Source: Stutzerimonas stutzeri
GTDB taxonomy: Bacteria; Pseudomonadota; Gammaproteobacteria; Pseudomonadales; Pseudomonadaceae
NCBI RefSeq assembly: GCF_018138085.1
Contig: NZ_CP073105.1
Span: 3,658,001-3,722,000, forward strand
Reading direction: 5' to 3'
Length of the DNA: 64,000 nt
The position numbers and the translations under genes were made by a program. Under the pieces are notes generated by a model. That model saw only the letters and a program-made list of their open reading frames with translations. It made no database searches and was not told where the DNA came from. Below, piece by piece: positions 1 to 8,301 of the stretch (its first letter is position 1; each line of letters opens with the position of its first letter).

Positions 1-660
1 CAGGTTCGCCAGATCATTCGCCAGACGCCGCCGAAGAGCGAACGCCAGACACTGCTGTTCTCCGCCACGTTCACCGAAGACGTGATGAACCTGGCCAAGC
101 AATGGACAACCGATCCGGCGATCGTCGAGATCGAAGCGGAGCACGTGGCCAGCGACACCGTCGAGCAACACGTCTATGCCGTTGCCGGCAGTGATAAATA
201 CAAGCTGCTCTACAACCTCATCACGCAGAACGACTGGACCCGGGTGATGGTGTTCGCCAACCGCAAGGACGAGGTTCGTCGCATCGAGGAACGCCTCACC
301 CGCGACGGCATCAGCGCCGTGCAGATGTCTGGCGACGTGCCGCAGCACAAGCGTATCCGTGCTCTGGAAGGTTTCCGCGAGGGCAAGATTCGCGTCATGG
401 TGGCCACCGACGTCGCGGGCCGCGGGATACACGTCGACGGCATCAGCCATGTGATCAATTTCACCCTGCCGGAAGTGCCCGATGACTATGTGCACCGCAT
501 CGGCCGCACCGGTCGGGCGGGCGCCACAGGGACGTCGATCAGCTTCGCCGGCGAGGATGACGCCTTCGCCCTGCCAGCGATCGAAACGCTGCTGGGCCGC
601 AAGATCAGCTGTGAAATGCCACCAGCCGAACTCCTGGCACCGGTCCCGCCCAAGCGCTGA
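1..660 (+). CDS. rhlB: ATP-dependent DEAD-box RNA helicase RhlB, 3' part (gene starts before the window)
   Basis: The reading frame is open from base 1 and leaves the last 219 residues. Motif III (SAT) is at visible residues 21-23. A complete C-terminal RecA-like domain follows, with motif V ([14 protein letters not shown]) and motif VI ([10 protein letters not shown]). DEAD-box helicases unwind short RNA duplexes with ATP, and RhlB is the one linked to the RNase E degradosome. The tail after the helicase fold is short. The assignment to RhlB rather than another DEAD-box paralogue rests on the feel of the C-terminal domain, so the family is certain and the subfamily is likely. A rho-independent terminator follows directly. 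Confidence 0.8.
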   Translation, partial: QVRQIIRQTPPKSERQTLLFSATFTEDVMNLAKQWTTDPAIVEIEAEHVASDTVEQHVYAVAGSDKYKLLYNLITQNDWTRVMVFANRKDEVRRIEERLTRDGISAVQMSGDVPQHKRIRALEGFREGKIRVMVATDVAGRGIHVDGISHVINFTLPEVPDDYVHRIGRTGRAGATGTSISFAGEDDAFALPAIETLLGRKISCEMPPAELLAPVPPKR

Positions 661-681
661 ATCGAAGCCGCAACGGATAGC

Positions 682-710
682 AAAAAGGCGAAGCCTGGCT
701 TCGCCTTTTT
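682..710 (+). terminator. Rho-independent terminator after rhlB
   Basis: An inverted repeat (AAGGCGAA / TTCGCCTT) lies just after the rhlB stop and is followed by a short T-run. The A-run on the other side could let it also end the moa genes' antisense direction. A short direct repeat, AGTGCCTGACATT, follows at 711-723 and 726-738. Confidence 0.8.
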
Positions 711-759
711 AGTGCCTGACATTTCAGTGCCTGACATTACCTTTTCACCCGAACCCTGG

Positions 760-1215
760 TCAGTCCTGCTGCCACCGCTGTGCCGCGGCCTGGTCGCTGC
801 AACGGCCCTCCACCCAACGCGGGCCTGACGGGGTATCTTCCTTCTTCCAGAACGGCGCCCGGGTTTTCAGGTAATCCATAACGAACCGGCAGCCATCGAA
901 CGCCGCTTCACGATGGGCGCTGGCGGCACCGACGAAGACGATCGGCTCCCCCGGTTCGAGTCGGCCGACTCGATGCAGAATTTCCAGCTTGAGCAGAGGC
1001 CAGCGCTCGCCCGCCTCCTCGACGATTTTCTGCAGTGCCTTTTCCGTCATGCCGGGCGCGTGCTCGAGAAACATCCCGGCGACATCCTGACCATCGTTGA
1101 AATCGCGAACGTAGCCGACAAAGCCGGTTACCGCGCCGACGCCGAGGTTGGCCGCGTGCAATGCATTGAGCTCGGCACCTGGGTCGAACGCGGCCTGCTG
1201 TACCCGCACACCCAT
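760..1215 (-). CDS. moaE: Molybdopterin synthase catalytic subunit MoaE
   Basis: MoaE is the large subunit of molybdopterin synthase. It converts cyclic pyranopterin monophosphate to molybdopterin, using the sulfur carried on the C terminus of MoaD. At 151 residues it has the family's usual length. The conserved segment VGYVRDFN, the HR pair in VGAASAHREAAF and the catalytic-lysine region PFWKKE followed by PRWVEG are all present. It is the last gene of a moaC-moaD-moaE set on the minus strand, two bases after the moaD stop. moaA is not in the window. Confidence 0.95.
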   Translation of the reverse strand: MGVRVQQAAFDPGAELNALHAANLGVGAVTGFVGYVRDFNDGQDVAGMFLEHAPGMTEKALQKIVEEAGERWPLLKLEILHRVGRLEPGEPIVFVGAASAHREAAFDGCRFVMDYLKTRAPFWKKEDTPSGPRWVEGRCSDQAAAQRWQQD

Positions 1216-1217
1216 GT

Positions 1218-1466
1218 TCAGCCTCCGGTCACGGTGGGGAAGAATGCGACTTCATCGCCGTCGGCCAGCGGCTCGTCCAGGCTACATAGCTCCTGGTTGC
1301 GAGCACACATCAGGTTCTGCTCGCCCAATACCGCCCATTGACCACCGCGCGCTAGCAGTCGCCGTCTGAGGTCCTCGACCTGCAGAAGTGAAGAGTCCCA
1401 ATCCAGCTGTTCGGTATCGAGGCCGAGCGTTTCACGATAACGCGCGAAATAATGCACCTGAATCAT
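1218..1466 (-). CDS. moaD: Molybdopterin synthase sulfur carrier subunit MoaD
   Basis: This 82-residue ubiquitin-like protein ends in the Gly-Gly needed for adenylation and thiocarboxylation (TVTGG). The start at [12 protein letters not shown] was chosen because it overlaps the moaC stop in an ATGA tetranucleotide (1463-1466), which suggests translational coupling. The frame is open further upstream, but that extension runs back into moaC and has no MoaD similarity. MoaD hands sulfur to MoaE, encoded directly downstream. Confidence 0.95.
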   Translation of the reverse strand: MIQVHYFARYRETLGLDTEQLDWDSSLLQVEDLRRRLLARGGQWAVLGEQNLMCARNQELCSLDEPLADGDEVAFFPTVTGG

Positions 1467-1933
1467 GTCGGCACCTGCCAGTGACCGCTTTTGCCACCCA
1501 GCTTTTCCAGCAGCCGTACACCTTCCACGACCATGCCCTTGTCGACGGCCTTGCACATGTCGTAGATGGTCAGCGCCGCAATGCTCGCAGCCGTCAGCGC
1601 TTCCATTTCCACACCGGTCTGACCGGCCAGCTTGCAGCGCGCCTCTATTCGCACACAGTCATCGCCTTCCGGTTGCAGCTCGACCTTGATACTGGTCAGC
1701 AGCAGCGGATGGCACAGCGGGATCAGTTCGTGAGTTCTCTTCGCCGCCTGGATGCCGGCGATGCGGGCGACGGCAAAAACGTCACCTTTGGGATGTCCGC
1801 CCTGCTGGATCATCTGCAGGGTTTCAGGACGCATACGCACTTTCGCCTCGGCCACCGCTTCGCGCGCCGTAACGGCTTTTGCGGTGACGTCGACCATGTT
1901 GGCGCGTCCGTTGGAATCGAGGTGAGTAAGCAT
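1463..1933 (-). CDS. moaC: Cyclic pyranopterin monophosphate synthase MoaC
   Basis: MoaC rearranges the GTP-derived 3',8-cyclo intermediate to cyclic pyranopterin monophosphate, the second step of molybdenum cofactor synthesis. The protein has 156 residues from the [16 protein letters not shown] start. Family signatures are [24 protein letters not shown] and the [10 protein letters not shown] segment near the C terminus. The longer frame starting at 1975 adds 14 residues of no recognisable kind. It is the first gene of the moaCDE operon and overlaps moaD by four bases. Confidence 0.95.
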   Translation of the reverse strand: MLTHLDSNGRANMVDVTAKAVTAREAVAEAKVRMRPETLQMIQQGGHPKGDVFAVARIAGIQAAKRTHELIPLCHPLLLTSIKVELQPEGDDCVRIEARCKLAGQTGVEMEALTAASIAALTIYDMCKAVDKGMVVEGVRLLEKLGGKSGHWQVPT

Positions 1934-2032
1934 AAACAGGCGACTCCGAAAAACGATGCGGCACATTGTATACACAACATGCCGCCCCGCGCCTGGCCCG
2001 CCGTCCTCGTTCGACGGGCGTCAGCGGGTTGC

Positions 2033-3421
2033 CTACATATGGGCCTCGGCATACTCCGCCAGTATCGAGCGGGGGACGCCTTGCAGCGTAATGTGCATGC
2101 CGTGCGGGAAATCCTTGAAGCGCTCCGTGAGATAGGTCAGCCCCGAACTGGTGGCCGAGAGATAAGGGGTATCGATCTGCGCCAGGTTGCCCAGGCAGAC
2201 GACTTTCGAACCACTGCCGGCCCGAGTGATGATGGTCTTCATCTGGTGTGGCGTCAGGTTCTGGCATTCATCGATCAGAATCAGGCTCTGCTGGAAACTG
2301 CGGCCGCGGATGTAATTGAGCGATTTGAACTGCAGCGGTACCTTTTGCAGGATGTAGTCGACGCTGCCGTGAGTACTCTCGTCATCCATGTGCAACGCTT
2401 CGAGGTTATCGGTGATCGCGCCGAGCCAGGGCTCCATCTTTTCCGCCTCGGTCCCTGGGAGGAATCCGATGTCCTCATCGAGGCCCTGCACGCTGCGGGT
2501 CGCGATGATCCGACGATAGCGCTTGCTCACCACCGTCTGCTCGATGGCGGCCGCCAGCGCGAGGATGGTCTTGCCGGAGCCGGCGGCTCCCGAAAGATTG
2601 ACCAGGTGGATGTCGGGGTCGAGCAAGGCGAATAGCGCCAGCGCCTGATGGATGTCGCGTGGGCGCAAGCCCCAGGCTTCCTGATGCAGTAACGGCTCCT
2701 GGTGCATGTCCAGCAAGAGCAGCTCGTCAGCCTTGATGCCCTTGATCCAACCAACGAAGCCCTGCTCGTCGAGTATGAACTCGTTGATGTGCACGGCAGG
2801 CAGGTTGTCGATCAGCTGCACACGGTGCCAGGTCCGTCCATGCCCCTGATGGGTATCGACCTTGCTGACCCTATCCCAGAACGAGCCGCTCAGGCTGTGA
2901 TAACCGCGAGACAGCTGACCGACGTCGTCGACCAGCTTGTCGGTGTGGTAGTCCTCCGACGCGACACCGCAGGCGCGTGCCTTGAGCCGCATGTTGATGT
3001 CGTTGGTCACCAGGACCACCGGAACACCACTGCTGCGCCGTTGCAGCTCCACCACCTGGTTGATGATCTTGTTGTCGTTGAGATCCTCTGGAAGCGCGGT
3101 CGCGTCGGCGCCCTTGCTCATCAGGATCGACAGACTGCCGCAGGGTCCGCTTTTCTCGCGCTGGATCGGTACACCGAGTTCGACTTCCTCGGGGGTCGCG
3201 TTGCCGAGCACCTTGTCGATCAGACGAATCGCCTGTCGGCATTCGGCCGCCACGGTGTGCTTGCCGGTCTTGAGCTGATCCAGCTCCTCCAGAACCGTCA
3301 TCGGAATGGCGACCTGGTGCTCCTGGAAATTCAATAAAGCGTTGGGGTCGTGGATCAGGACGTTGGTGTCCAGAACGTAGAGGGTGGGCTGAGTAGCGCG
3401 GGGTCTGCCGTAGTCATCCAT
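2033..3421 (-). CDS. PhoH family protein with N-terminal PIN domain (YlaK/PhoH2 type)
   Basis: The first ~150 residues are a PIN nuclease domain with the acidic set LDTN (D18), EELDQL (E45-E46) and TNDINMR (about D141). A PhoH ATPase domain follows, with Walker A GAAGSGKT at 278-285 and a Walker B-like IDECQN near residue 388. The length of 462 fits the PIN-PhoH class, members of which act as sequence-specific RNA helicases/ribonucleases. No antitoxin is evident. A small open frame (3414-3620) ends inside its start region, overlapping by eight bases. Confidence 0.9.
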   Translation of the reverse strand: MDDYGRPRATQPTLYVLDTNVLIHDPNALLNFQEHQVAIPMTVLEELDQLKTGKHTVAAECRQAIRLIDKVLGNATPEEVELGVPIQREKSGPCGSLSILMSKGADATALPEDLNDNKIINQVVELQRRSSGVPVVLVTNDINMRLKARACGVASEDYHTDKLVDDVGQLSRGYHSLSGSFWDRVSKVDTHQGHGRTWHRVQLIDNLPAVHINEFILDEQGFVGWIKGIKADELLLLDMHQEPLLHQEAWGLRPRDIHQALALFALLDPDIHLVNLSGAAGSGKTILALAAAIEQTVVSKRYRRIIATRSVQGLDEDIGFLPGTEAEKMEPWLGAITDNLEALHMDDESTHGSVDYILQKVPLQFKSLNYIRGRSFQQSLILIDECQNLTPHQMKTIITRAGSGSKVVCLGNLAQIDTPYLSATSSGLTYLTERFKDFPHGMHITLQGVPRSILAEYAEAHM

Positions 3422-3620
3422 ACGCGATCACCTTTTCGGATCCGGGACGACGGGGGGCCAAATGCCCTCCGCCGTAGAGAAAACCACCGAGCGCACGGTA
3501 GACGGACTTGGGTGGCAGGGGCCTGGGGCCACCCAGAGGCCGCCACCTGTGAGTGCAGGTTTCGGCGGTCTTGATGTCGTAATACCGCAAAACAGATGAC
3601 AGGAAAAAGTCTTTTTCCAA
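3414..3620 (-). CDS. Possible small ORF upstream of and overlapping the phoH-like gene
   Basis: A 68-codon frame beginning at TTG (MEKDFFLSSVLRYYDIK...) runs to a stop that overlaps the ATG of the PIN-PhoH gene (ATGGATGA). The composition is protein-like, with several aromatics and no long low-complexity run, and the overlap would allow translational coupling. Against it, the start is TTG, there is no clear ribosome site, and I do not recognise the family. It could equally be leader sequence. Confidence 0.3.
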   Translation of the reverse strand: MEKDFFLSSVLRYYDIKTAETCTHRWRPLGGPRPLPPKSVYRALGGFLYGGGHLAPRRPGSEKVIAYG

Positions 3621-3684
3621 CCAGGGAGGTTTTTTTATCCAAGCGACGAATTACCTTGGCGCGCCCCCTGCCCGCTAGCTAGGC

Positions 3685-4668
3685 TCAGTAATCAACCTTG
3701 GCGTTTTCGCCGCAGCGATTGATTTCCGCCGTTACGTGGACCAGCTCCGAAAAACCTGCCAGTTCGGCCTTGTAGCGGTCAGCCGAATACGCCTGATGCG
3801 TGACAATAGTGACGATACAGCTGTACTGCGCACGCCCTACCCGCCACAGATGCAGATCGGTGACCTCGGTATCGGGCACCCTCTCCAGCTGCGCCTGCAC
3901 GCGCTGCACCAGGGGGTCGTCCATCTCGCGGTCCAGGAGCGCCTTTCCCGTCTCGCGCAACAAGCCCTTGGCCCAGATCAGGATCACCACCGCGCCGATG
4001 ATGCCCATCAGCGGGTCCAGCCAGTTCCAACCGAAATACTTGCCGCCAAGCAGGGCGATAATGGCCGCCACCGAGGTCAACCCGTCGGTGAGCACGTGAA
4101 TGAAGGCGGCATGCCGGTTGAGGTCACGCCCCGGCGCTGCCGCGTGATCGTGATCGTGATCGTGATCGTGATCGTGATCGTGATCGTGATCGTGATGAGC
4201 ATGGTGATGGTCGTGCTGATCGCGTAACAACCAGGCCGAGAGCAAATTCACCACCAGCCCGATGACCGCCACCCAAAGCGCTTCGTCGAAACCGATCTGG
4301 GCAGGAGACCAAAGCCGTGACAGCGACTCGATGACCATCATCAGCGCCACCACGACCAGCAACACCGCGCTGGCGAACCCCGCCAGAACCTCGATCTTCC
4401 AGGTTCCAAACGCGAAGCGCCGATCATGCGCATAGCGCCGCGCAAGAAGATAGGCGATCGCCGCCATGCCGATGGCTACCATGTGCGACGCCATATGCCA
4501 GCCATCGGCAAGCAGCGCCATGGAATTGAACAGGTAACCGGCGGCGATTTCGGCGACCATGGTGATGCCGGTCAGCAGTACGACCGCCCACGTCTGGCGC
4601 TCGGTGCCCCGCTCAAGCGGTCGGTAACTGTGGGAGTGTTCCCAGCGTGAATGATTGCAATCGGTCAT
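3685..4668 (-). CDS. Cation diffusion facilitator transporter, DmeF-like, with long His-Asp repeat
   Basis: This 327-residue CDF exporter has about six membrane segments. The metal-site segments are ALLADGWHMASH (D55, H58) and HVLTDG (H191, D195). The cytoplasmic loop between segments four and five (about 152-175) is an alternating His-Asp tract encoded by eight perfect copies of a 6-bp unit (4144-4191). DmeF/CzcD-type proteins export Co, Ni, Zn or Cd from the cytoplasm in exchange for protons. The DGWHMASH form points to the DmeF branch, but the metal cannot be read from sequence alone. It is divergent from yaaA, with a MerR-type dyad between them. Confidence 0.88.
   Translation of the reverse strand: MTDCNHSRWEHSHSYRPLERGTERQTWAVVLLTGITMVAEIAAGYLFNSMALLADGWHMASHMVAIGMAAIAYLLARRYAHDRRFAFGTWKIEVLAGFASAVLLVVVALMMVIESLSRLWSPAQIGFDEALWVAVIGLVVNLLSAWLLRDQHDHHHAHHDHDHDHDHDHDHDHDHAAAPGRDLNRHAAFIHVLTDGLTSVAAIIALLGGKYFGWNWLDPLMGIIGAVVILIWAKGLLRETGKALLDREMDDPLVQRVQAQLERVPDTEVTDLHLWRVGRAQYSCIVTIVTHQAYSADRYKAELAGFSELVHVTAEINRCGENAKVDY
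4144..4197. repeat. Hexanucleotide tandem repeat (GTGATC)n in the His-rich loop
   Basis: Eight perfect GTGATC units (4144-4191) and one variant unit (GTGATG) encode the His-Asp tract of the cation exporter. Because the unit is six bases long, gain or loss of copies changes the loop length without shifting the frame. Confidence 0.95.
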
Positions 4669-4700
4669 AGCGGCTCCTTGTAGTCAGGCAAGTGTGCTCC

Positions 4701-4721
4701 TTGACCCTGCGGTAAGGTCAA
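4701..4721 (-). promoter_or_regulatory. MerR-family-like operator/promoter dyad upstream of the cation exporter
   Basis: On the minus strand TTGACCTT and AGGGTCAA form an imperfect 21-bp dyad. TTGACC doubles as a -35 element 33-53 bases before the gene's start. This layout, with the dyad inside the promoter, is that of CueR/CadR/ZntR-type metal-inducible promoters. The -10 is weak (CACACT, at 19-bp spacing), as is usual for these promoters. No merR gene lies in the window. Confidence 0.5.
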
Positions 4722-4802
4722 TCACCAGGTAAATCAGAGTCATAGGTAGAGGCGCCCGAGGCATAACGCCTAGAATCAGCGCACTTAGAAGGAGACCGAT
4801 GC

Positions 4803-5579
4803 ATGCTGATGGTGATTTCGCCAGCCAAGACCCTGGATTACGACACTCCGCCGACCACTGATCGCTTCACTCAACCCGAGCATCTCGACCACGCGCAGCA
4901 GCTAATCGAACAGCTGCGGGGTTATTCACCGCAGCAGATCAGCGAGCTGATGCATCTCTCCGACAAGCTGGCCGCCCTGAATGTCGCCCGCTACGGCAGC
5001 TGGACGCCGACGTTCAGCCCCGACAATGCCAAGCAGGCGCTTTTGGCCTTCAAAGGCGATGTGTACACCGGCCTCGATGCCGACGATTTTTCCGAGCAGG
5101 ACCTGGATTTTGCGCAGACCCATCTGCGCATGCTGTCCGGCCTTTACGGCATCCTTCGTCCGCTCGATCTGATGCAGCCTTACCGACTGGAAATGGGAAC
5201 TAAACTGGCGAACCCTCGCGGCAAGGACCTGTACGCGTTCTGGGGCACGTGCATCAGCACCTGGCTGAACGAAGCGTTGGCGGCGCAGGGCGATGACATC
5301 CTGCTCAACCTGGCTTCGAAAGAGTACTTCGGTGCGGTCAAGCGCAAGGAGCTGAATGCCCGGGTGATCGACGTCGACTTCAAGGACAGGAAGAACGACC
5401 AGTACAAGATCATCAGCTTCTACGCCAAGAAAGCACGCGGCCTGATGGCCCGTTACGTGATCAAGGAGCGTATCGAGCAACCGCACCAGCTGCAGGATTT
5501 CGCCTACGACGGTTACCGCTATAGCGCCAAGGACTCTTCGGCCGACCACTTGGTATTTCTACGCGACACGCCTCGCTGA
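4803..5579 (+). CDS. yaaA: Peroxide stress resistance protein YaaA (DUF328)
   Basis: At 258 residues this matches the family length. It begins [13 protein letters not shown], as in E. coli YaaA, and keeps [23 protein letters not shown] and the NLASKEYF segment. YaaA lowers intracellular free iron during H2O2 stress in E. coli and binds DNA in structural studies. A good ribosome site (AGAAGGAG) precedes the start. It is a single gene, divergent from the cation exporter. Confidence 0.93.
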   Translation: MLMVISPAKTLDYDTPPTTDRFTQPEHLDHAQQLIEQLRGYSPQQISELMHLSDKLAALNVARYGSWTPTFSPDNAKQALLAFKGDVYTGLDADDFSEQDLDFAQTHLRMLSGLYGILRPLDLMQPYRLEMGTKLANPRGKDLYAFWGTCISTWLNEALAAQGDDILLNLASKEYFGAVKRKELNARVIDVDFKDRKNDQYKIISFYAKKARGLMARYVIKERIEQPHQLQDFAYDGYRYSAKDSSADHLVFLRDTPR

Positions 5580-6254
5580 GGCACTCTTAGGCCCACATCA
5601 CCTGGCCTTATCGATGAAGGCGATCGCTCGCCTCGTCGTATCTGCTCCTCTTGCCCGGCCATCCTCAGCCGCTTCGCGCCGATAACAGGCACGTGCGCGG
5701 CAAGCACACCGGGCAATCAAAAAAAGTCTCCGATCAGCGGCAGCCCCTCGGGGAACTATCCTAAGGCACCTGCAATCATAAGCGCGTACCGGCACTTCCA
5801 GATGGAAAGGGACGTCGCACATGAACGTGCTTTGGGTTTCAACACAGCGTTTTCAAAGGGTCAGCCAGGGCATGCGTAGAGCGTCGCCCGGCAGCAGCGA
5901 CCAAGCGCAAGGATATAGGCCGAGCTGGACGCACCAACCGCCGGCAGACAGGGCGCAGCCTGAGCTCGCTCGAACCCGTTTCTGTCAGATCAACAGAGGG
6001 CTCATACGCACTCCTTTCAGAACGACGACCGGTGCCGCCGCCTCCTATGCGGTAACCATCGACCATCAGACTACATCCCCTAATTCAGGCTCGGAGCACG
6101 CAGTTCGCCCCGAAGGCAGTTTTCTTTCGGGAAAACGAATCACGACGGCGCGCGGCACCTGAAGGCCCGACCAAGAAACGCAAGGCGAGCACAGACCACT
6201 GGCCGCCCAAATGGACAAGAAGAACCCCCTTCTCAACGATTCAGGAGAAACACT
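5580..6254 (+). other. 675-bp intergenic/leader region upstream of algA
   Basis: There is no convincing gene here. A 113-codon frame (5821-6162) has a plausible ribosome site (AAAGGGA) but a sequence rich in Arg, Ser and Thr, with no recognisable family or domain. GAACTA (5753-5758), a 17-base spacer and TCATAA resemble an AlgU/sigma-E type promoter about 40 bases before that frame. A short inverted repeat (GTTTTC...GAAAAC, 6119-6136) lies nearer to algA. The whole stretch may be a long 5' leader of algA. Confidence 0.4.
5753..5781 (+). promoter_or_regulatory. Candidate AlgU (sigma-E type) promoter
   Basis: GGAACTA, 17 bases, then TCATAA resembles the GAACTT-N16/17-TCTGA consensus. The -35 matches well and the -10 only partly. 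The context of a downstream algA makes it worth listing. The match is by eye only. Confidence 0.3.
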
Positions 6255-7700
6255 ATGATTCCGGTCATCCTCTCAGGCGGCAGCGGTTCCCGGCTCTGGC
6301 CCCTTTCTCGCAAGGCGTTTCCCAAGCAGTTTCTGGCACTGACCGCTGAACAGACCTTGTTTCAGCAAACCATCGAGCGCCTCGCTTTCGACGGCATGCA
6401 GCCGCCCCTGCTGGTTTGCAACCAGGAGCACCGTTTCATCGTCAAAGAGCAGTTGGCGGCACGCAAGCTGGCCATCCAGGGCCTCATGCTCGAGCCCTTC
6501 GGACGCAATACCGCACCGGCAATCGCCATCGCGGCGATGAAACTGCTCGACGACGGCCGAGACGAATTGCTGCTGGTCCTGCCGGCTGACCACGTGATCG
6601 AGGATCATAAAGCTTTCCAGCGTTCCCTGGCGTTGGCCACCAATGCGGCGGAAAACGGTGAGATGGTGCTGTTCGGCATCCCCGCCACCAGCCCGGAAAC
6701 CGGCTATGGCTACATCAAGTGTGACCACAGCGAGCGCAACGGGCTGCCCGAAGGCGTCAACCGGGTAACCAACTTCGTCGAGAAGCCGGATGAAGCCCGT
6801 GCTCAGCAATATGTGGAATCGGGGGACTACTACTGGAACAGCGGCATGTTCCTGTTCCGCGCCAGCGTCTTCCTGGAAGAGCTGAAGAAACACGATCCGG
6901 ACATCTACGACACCTGCTGGGTTGCCCTGGAGCGTAGCGCCAAAAATGGTGAAGAGGTGCTGATAGACCCGGCCACCTTCGCCTGCTGCCCGGACAACTC
7001 GATCGACTACGCGGTGATGGAAAAGACCGAACTGGCCTGCGTCGTGCCGATGTCTGCCGGCTGGAGCGATGTCGGCTCCTGGTCCTCGCTCTGGGACGTG
7101 CTGGAAAAGGACGAGAACGGCAACGTGTCGCGCGGTGATGTCATCGTCGAAGACAGCCGCAACTGCCTAGTTCACGGCAACGGTAAGCTGGTGACCGTGG
7201 TTGGCCTGGACAATATCGTCGTGGTCGAGACCAAGGACGCGACCATGATTGCGCACAAGGACAAGGTTCAGGACGTCAAGAAGCTGGTCAACAAGCTCGA
7301 CGCCATGAAGCGCTCGGAAACACAGAATCACTGCGCCGTGTATCGCCCCTGGGGCTGGTACGACTCGGTCGACATGGGCGGACGTTTCCAGGTCAAGCGC
7401 ATCTGCGTCAACCCCGGTGCGCAACTTTCGCTGCAGATGCACCACCATCGCGCTGAGCACTGGATTGTCGTTTCGGGCACCGCGCAGGTTACCTGCAACG
7501 ATAAAACCTTCCTGCTTACCGAAAATCAGTCGACTTATATTCCGGTGACTTCTATCCACCGTCTGGCCAACCCGGGCAAGATTCCGCTGGAAATCATCGA
7601 AGTGCAATCGGGCAGTTATCTGGGTGAGGATGATATCGAACGCCTCGATGACGTTTACGGCCGTGCACCTGACTCGGTAGTAAGCCAGTCGGCCCGCTAA
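6255..7700 (+). CDS. algA: Mannose-1-phosphate guanylyltransferase / mannose-6-phosphate isomerase (AlgA type)
   Basis: This bifunctional enzyme makes mannose-6-phosphate from fructose-6-phosphate and GDP-mannose from mannose-1-phosphate, for alginate, Psl or A-band polysaccharide. Its 481 residues equal the length of P. aeruginosa AlgA. The N terminus has the nucleotidyltransferase motif ILSGGSGSRLWPLSRK, with FVEKPDEA further on. The C-terminal cupin has QMHHHRAEHWIVVSGTA and the isomerase metal-site histidines. No other alginate or Psl gene is nearby, so AlgA, PslB or WbpW roles cannot be separated by context. The ribosome site is CAGGAGAAA. Confidence 0.9.
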   Translation: MIPVILSGGSGSRLWPLSRKAFPKQFLALTAEQTLFQQTIERLAFDGMQPPLLVCNQEHRFIVKEQLAARKLAIQGLMLEPFGRNTAPAIAIAAMKLLDDGRDELLLVLPADHVIEDHKAFQRSLALATNAAENGEMVLFGIPATSPETGYGYIKCDHSERNGLPEGVNRVTNFVEKPDEARAQQYVESGDYYWNSGMFLFRASVFLEELKKHDPDIYDTCWVALERSAKNGEEVLIDPATFACCPDNSIDYAVMEKTELACVVPMSAGWSDVGSWSSLWDVLEKDENGNVSRGDVIVEDSRNCLVHGNGKLVTVVGLDNIVVVETKDATMIAHKDKVQDVKKLVNKLDAMKRSETQNHCAVYRPWGWYDSVDMGGRFQVKRICVNPGAQLSLQMHHHRAEHWIVVSGTAQVTCNDKTFLLTENQSTYIPVTSIHRLANPGKIPLEIIEVQSGSYLGEDDIERLDDVYGRAPDSVVSQSAR

Positions 7701-7708
7701 GTTGAGCT

Positions 7709-7743
7709 AAAAAAAACCGCGCCGGATTTCGGCGCGGTTTTTT
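7709..7743 (+). terminator. Rho-independent terminator after algA
   Basis: A nine-pair stem (AACCGCGCC / GGCGCGGTT) is followed by a run of T. An A-run on the 5' side makes it potentially bidirectional. Confidence 0.93.
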
Positions 7744-8023
7744 GTTTCCGATAAGAAACACCTACAACCAGCAATTTGAGCTTTATCCAAAGCCCATTCC
7801 GGCCATGGATCGACAGCCTGATAATTGTCGCGAGAAGACGGCAGCTCCACGCTTGGAGAGCTTCACGTAAACGGAACTAACTTCCCCACATAATTGGATT
7901 CCACGGGTAGCTTGCAAAGGTGCCTGCCAAACCTTTAAATAAGCGAAGCCCGTATTTCTCAACCGCCGCGGTATCCTGTGCGCGCTTGCTAATGGCTTGG
8001 ACTTAAAAAGGAAACGATCAAGA
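7744..8023. other. Intergenic region after the algA terminator
   Basis: About 280 bases with no gene that I can support and no clear repeat. The last part (AAAAAGGAAA) supplies the ribosome site of the following small gene. Confidence 0.5.
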
Positions 8024-8233
8024 GTGACCAAAGAAGAACTACGCGCCGAACTGGAACGGCAGGCCAACCGGTTCAAGACCGTTTATGGAGGCGAAGTAAC
8101 CACCTACGCGGCGCAACCAGACCCCGAACGCAAGCCGTGGCGCAAGAAACAGACGATTCACGATCAGGTATTCAAGAAAGAGCTTGAAAAGATCGAAAAG
8201 GAAATGGCGAAGCAGGCAACCGACGAACATTGA
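8024..8233 (+). CDS. Small conserved hypothetical protein, charged and helical
   Basis: This is a 69-residue protein if translation starts at GTG 8024 (VTKEELRAELERQ). That start was chosen over an upstream in-frame TTG (7997) because AAGGA lies about 12 bases before it. It is rich in Lys, Glu and Arg, with a central GGEVTTYAAQPDPERKPWRKK stretch, and looks mostly helical. I recognise similar small proteins in pseudomonads, but no function is known to me. It is probably soluble, with no signal peptide or membrane segment. Confidence 0.65.
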   Translation: MTKEELRAELERQANRFKTVYGGEVTTYAAQPDPERKPWRKKQTIHDQVFKKELEKIEKEMAKQATDEH

Positions 8234-8301
8234 AGCGGTGCCGATCATTTCTACTGCGCTAGCTCGACGCAGCGAGCGGCCTTTACGCAGAGATTGCTAA
8301 C

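Noticed and set aside
1388..2635. 415-residue plus-strand ORF
   Set aside because: It is antisense to moaD, moaC and the PhoH-like gene, with no recognisable domain.
5821..6162. 113-codon frame upstream of algA
   Set aside because: It is not called as a gene because it has no recognisable family and an unlikely composition. It is kept as a note in the leader-region entry.
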